From: Candidatus Agrococcus pullicola | Lineage (GTDB): Bacteria > Actinomycetota > Actinomycetes > Actinomycetales > Microbacteriaceae | Length of the DNA: 7,723 bases | Direction: 5' to 3' | Assembly: GCA_019115685.1 (NCBI GenBank) | Contig: DXDC01000001.1 | Coordinates: 1 to 7,723 of the forward strand | Part shown: positions 5,990-7,723 of the stretch, in pieces | How the letters are laid out: each line of letters starts with the position of its first letter | How positions within the stretch are numbered: the first letter of the stretch is position 1 | Program-made: the position numbers and the translations under genes | Notes under the pieces: generated by a model | Seen by the model: only the letters and a program-made list of their open reading frames with translations | Databases searched by the model: none | Told to the model about the DNA's origin: nothing

Positions 5990-6769
5990 TCAGGAACGCC
6001 CTGCGAACGCGCTGGCGTACAGACACACTGCGGCTGCCGTCGCCAGGTTCATCGATTCGGCCCGACCGAACATCGGTACCCGCAGTGCCCTATCGGCCAA
6101 CGAAAGCGTTGCCTCGTCGAGACCACGCGCTTCGTTGCCGAATAACCACGCGTGCGGACGAGGAAGGGCCTCGTCGTCTGGACGCAGATCTTGGCCCGAC
6201 ACATCCGCTGCGAGTACGCTCATCCCAAGTCGTTTTGCGGTCGTCACTGCCTCGAGCGTCGAGACACCGACCGCATGCGGCATGTGGAACAGTGAGCCGG
6301 TCGTGGCACGAACAACTTTGGGGTTGTAGGCATCGACACTGTCTTCCGTCACGACGACCGCATCGAATCCGGCTGCGTCAGCTACCCGCAGTACTGTGCC
6401 CAGATTCCCGGGATCGCGAACTTCATGCAGAATCGCGATCCGGTCCGCGCCTTCGAGCACCGTTTCGAGCCGCTTCGGAAACTGCCGAACGGTAGCGACG
6501 AAGCCCTGCGGCGTGCGCGTATCCGCCATCCGGCCGAGTGCTTCTTCAGAGCACGCAACGTATGCGATGCCTGCAACATCGAGCAGGTCGGTGTGCTTCT
6601 GCGCCGCGGATTCGGTGAAGAACACCTGGTCGATGTCGGCCTCGGCGTTAATGGCATCGCGCAGCGCTTGCGGCCCCTCAAGCAGGAACAGCCCGGTCTC
6701 GGACCGGGCTGTTCGCTGTTGCAATCGGGCCACCGCTCGCACAACCGGCGATCGGGGCGACGAGAGCAC
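5990..6769 (-). CDS. SpoU/TrmH-family RNA 2'-O-ribose methyltransferase
   Basis: The 259-residue enzyme should transfer a methyl group from S-adenosylmethionine to a ribose 2'-OH in rRNA or tRNA, acting as a knotted SPOUT dimer. A substrate-binding N-terminal domain (about 25-95, with FLLEGPQALRDA) precedes the three SpoU motifs. Motif 1 is RDPGNLGTVLRVADAAG (118-134, with Asn122 and Arg128), motif 2 is LFGNEARGLDE (209-219, Glu213) and motif 3 is VPMFGRAESMNLATAAAV (231-248, with Ser239 and Asn241). All key residues are intact and the length is normal. Translation begins at GTG 6769, whose G is the last base of the rplT TAG stop, so it is probably coupled to L20 synthesis. A gene of this family commonly follows rplT in actinobacteria, often ahead of pheST, which is not seen here. 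The exact target nucleotide cannot be assigned, so TrmH, RlmB or TsnR-like names would be guesses. Confidence 0.93.
   Translation of the reverse strand: MLSSPRSPVVRAVARLQQRTARSETGLFLLEGPQALRDAINAEADIDQVFFTESAAQKHTDLLDVAGIAYVACSEEALGRMADTRTPQGFVATVRQFPKRLETVLEGADRIAILHEVRDPGNLGTVLRVADAAGFDAVVVTEDSVDAYNPKVVRATTGSLFHMPHAVGVSTLEAVTTAKRLGMSVLAADVSGQDLRPDDEALPRPHAWLFGNEARGLDEATLSLADRALRVPMFGRAESMNLATAAAVCLYASAFAGRS
6686..6714 (-). other. Perfect 13-bp hairpin inside the methyltransferase coding start
   Basis: Arms 6686-6698 (GAACAGCCCGGTC) and 6702-6714 pair over 13 bp with no mismatch around a 3-nt loop. It lies 54 nt past the rplT stop, within codons 19-28 of the methyltransferase. No U-tract follows on the minus strand. 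It looks like a U-less terminator or attenuator, but the encoded residues (RTARSETGLF) also fit the protein family, so the element overlaps real coding sequence. Confidence 0.6.
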
Positions 6770-7152
6770 TACTCGCTCTTCGCTGCAGACGTGTCGGCGG
6801 GGAGCGCCTCCTTGGCCTTCTCAACGAGCGCCGTGAAGGTGGCTGCATCGTTGACTGCGAGGTCGGCGAGGATGCGACGGTCGACCTCGATACCGGCCAG
6901 GTTCAGGCCCTGGATGAAGCGGTTGTAGGTCAGACCGTTCTGGCGCGACGCAGCGTTGATTCGCTGAATCCAGAGGCGACGGAACTCGCCCTTCTTCGCG
7001 CGACGGTCGCGGTAGGAGTACTTCAGTGAGTGCGTCACCTGCTCCTTCGCCTTGCGATACAGACGCGACCGCTGACCGCGGTAGCCCTCCGCGCGCTCGA
7101 GGATGACCCTGCGCTTCTTCTTGGCGTTAACCGATCTCTTGACTCGTGCCAT
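6769..7152 (-). CDS. rplT: 50S ribosomal protein L20
   Basis: The 127-residue protein is L20, which binds 23S rRNA early in large-subunit assembly. The start [15 protein letters not shown] and the central [16 protein letters not shown] and [13 protein letters not shown] are family signatures. The strongly basic, extended N-terminal half is the part that threads into rRNA; the C-terminal half is globular. A short Ala/Lys/Glu tail ([10 protein letters not shown]) is typical of actinobacterial versions. AGGAGAG at 7163-7157 provides a good ribosome binding site for ATG 7152. It follows rpmI by 26 nt in the conserved infC-rpmI-rplT operon. In some bacteria L20 represses this operon through the infC leader; that region is outside the window. 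Confidence 0.98.
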   Translation of the reverse strand: MARVKRSVNAKKKRRVILERAEGYRGQRSRLYRKAKEQVTHSLKYSYRDRRAKKGEFRRLWIQRINAASRQNGLTYNRFIQGLNLAGIEVDRRILADLAVNDAATFTALVEKAKEALPADTSAAKSE

Positions 7153-7178
7153 TGTTCTCTCCTAAAACTTCAAATGCA

Positions 7179-7373
7179 CTAGCGGTTCAGCAGCTTCTTG
7201 ATGACCTTGGCGTCGGCTGGAGCCACGACCTTGTCACGGTTCAGGCGCGCCTTGCGCGTCGAGGACTTCACCTCGAGGTTGTGGCGCATACCCGACTGCT
7301 GCTTGCGGATCTTGCCGCTCCCAGTGACCTTGAAGCGCTTCTTCGCACCGGAGTGCGTCTTCTGCTTTGGCAT
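7179..7373 (-). CDS. rpmI: 50S ribosomal protein L35
   Basis: The 64-residue protein has the normal L35 length and is a small basic component of the large ribosomal subunit. The beginning [20 protein letters not shown], the middle [14 protein letters not shown] and the end [12 protein letters not shown] are the conserved family segments. ATG 7373 is preceded by AGGAG about 8 nt upstream, lying in the 14-nt gap after the infC stop. Such tight spacing points to co-transcription and probable translational coupling with infC. Confidence 0.98.
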   Translation of the reverse strand: MPKQKTHSGAKKRFKVTGSGKIRKQQSGMRHNLEVKSSTRKARLNRDKVVAPADAKVIKKLLNR

Positions 7374-7387
7374 TCTTCTTCTCCTAC

Positions 7388-7723
7388 TTACGATGCGGCG
7401 TCGGAGCTCTGCTCCGGCTTGTCCGCGGACTTGGCGGGCTTGGCTGCAGCATCGTCTGCAGTCTTGGCCGCGGGCTTCGACGCCGACGAATCGGCGTTCT
7501 TCTTCGGTCGCGCGGTAGCCACCTGGGCGGCGCCGCGAGCCGGGGTCTTCGTGGGCTGCACGTCGAAGGTCGCGTCGCCCGGCTTCGGCTGCAGCTTCGA
7601 GTCCTCGCTCTTCGCCTGCTGCGCAGCCTTCTGCTCGGCGGTTGCACGACGTTTTTCCTGCTGCTCCTCACGCTGAGCACGACGAGCCTGGTTCTGCTCG
7701 GCACGAGCATCGGACTTCGAGCG
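7388..7723 (-). CDS. infC: Translation initiation factor IF-3, C-terminal low-complexity tail (partial)
   Basis: The last 111 codons and the TAA stop (7390-7388) are inside the window, with the start beyond 7723. The segment opens with [20 protein letters not shown] and is rich in Ala, Lys, Gln and Glu, with charged helix-forming runs, then a short [19 protein letters not shown] stretch, then Ala/Lys/Ser repeats. None of the globular IF-3 domains is visible, so the assignment rests on position (immediately before rpmI and rplT) and on the known occurrence of long disordered tails on actinobacterial IF-3. IF-3 itself binds the 30S subunit and ensures initiator tRNA selection. Two other long frames over this stretch are Arg- or Ser-rich and are codon shadows. 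Confidence 0.8.
   Translation of the reverse strand, partial: RSKSDARAEQNQARRAQREEQQEKRRATAEQKAAQQAKSEDSKLQPKPGDATFDVQPTKTPARGAAQVATARPKKNADSSASKPAAKTADDAAAKPAKSADKPEQSSDAAS

Noticed and set aside
7146..7710. Other frames over infC, rpmI and rplT
   Set aside because: They are Arg- or Ser-rich frames shadowing conserved ribosomal genes and the IF-3 tail.

Overview
The window comes from a high-GC Gram-positive bacterium, most likely an actinobacterium of the Microbacteriaceae type. The clues are GC-rich third codon positions with long antisense shadow frames, GTG starts, a cell-wall LPETG anchor, a lipobox lipoprotein, and infC-rpmI-rplT followed by a SpoU-type methyltransferase. The genus cannot be fixed from sequence alone. 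Every real gene lies on the minus strand, so in the direction of transcription the window is read from position 7723 down to 1. No IS element, phage gene, tRNA, rRNA or CRISPR array was seen.

Region A (7723 to 5990) is a translation operon. It holds the C-terminal tail of IF-3 (infC, running off the window edge), L35 (rpmI), L20 (rplT) and a SpoU/TrmH-family RNA 2'-O-methyltransferase whose GTG start shares one base with the rplT stop. A perfect 13-bp GC-rich hairpin sits inside the first codons of the methyltransferase, 54 nt past the rplT stop, where it could damp transcription after the ribosomal protein genes.

Region B (5989 to 3354) is one monocistronic gene for a large secreted, sortase-anchored M14-family zinc carboxypeptidase. 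It has a signal peptide, a concanavalin/LamG-like N-terminal region, the M14 catalytic domain, a two-cysteine domain, an Ig-like domain, an acidic linker and LPETG. Hairpins flank it (5947-5965 before, 3354-3389 after), and each lies against or overlaps the likely promoter of the next gene.

Region C (3348 to 325) is a compact three-gene operon: an OmpR/PhoB response regulator, probably leaderless; a membrane histidine kinase with a periplasmic-type extracytoplasmic sensor domain; and a TAXI-family solute-binding lipoprotein that overlaps the kinase by ATGA. No TRAP permease is present. The arrangement suggests that the TAXI lipoprotein works as a ligand-binding accessory of the kinase rather than as a transport subunit. 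This is the most interesting system in the window.

Region D (324 to 1) is a roughly 200-bp regulatory interval with several short inverted repeats, followed by the first 40 codons of a polar amino-acid ABC transporter ATPase that continues beyond position 1.
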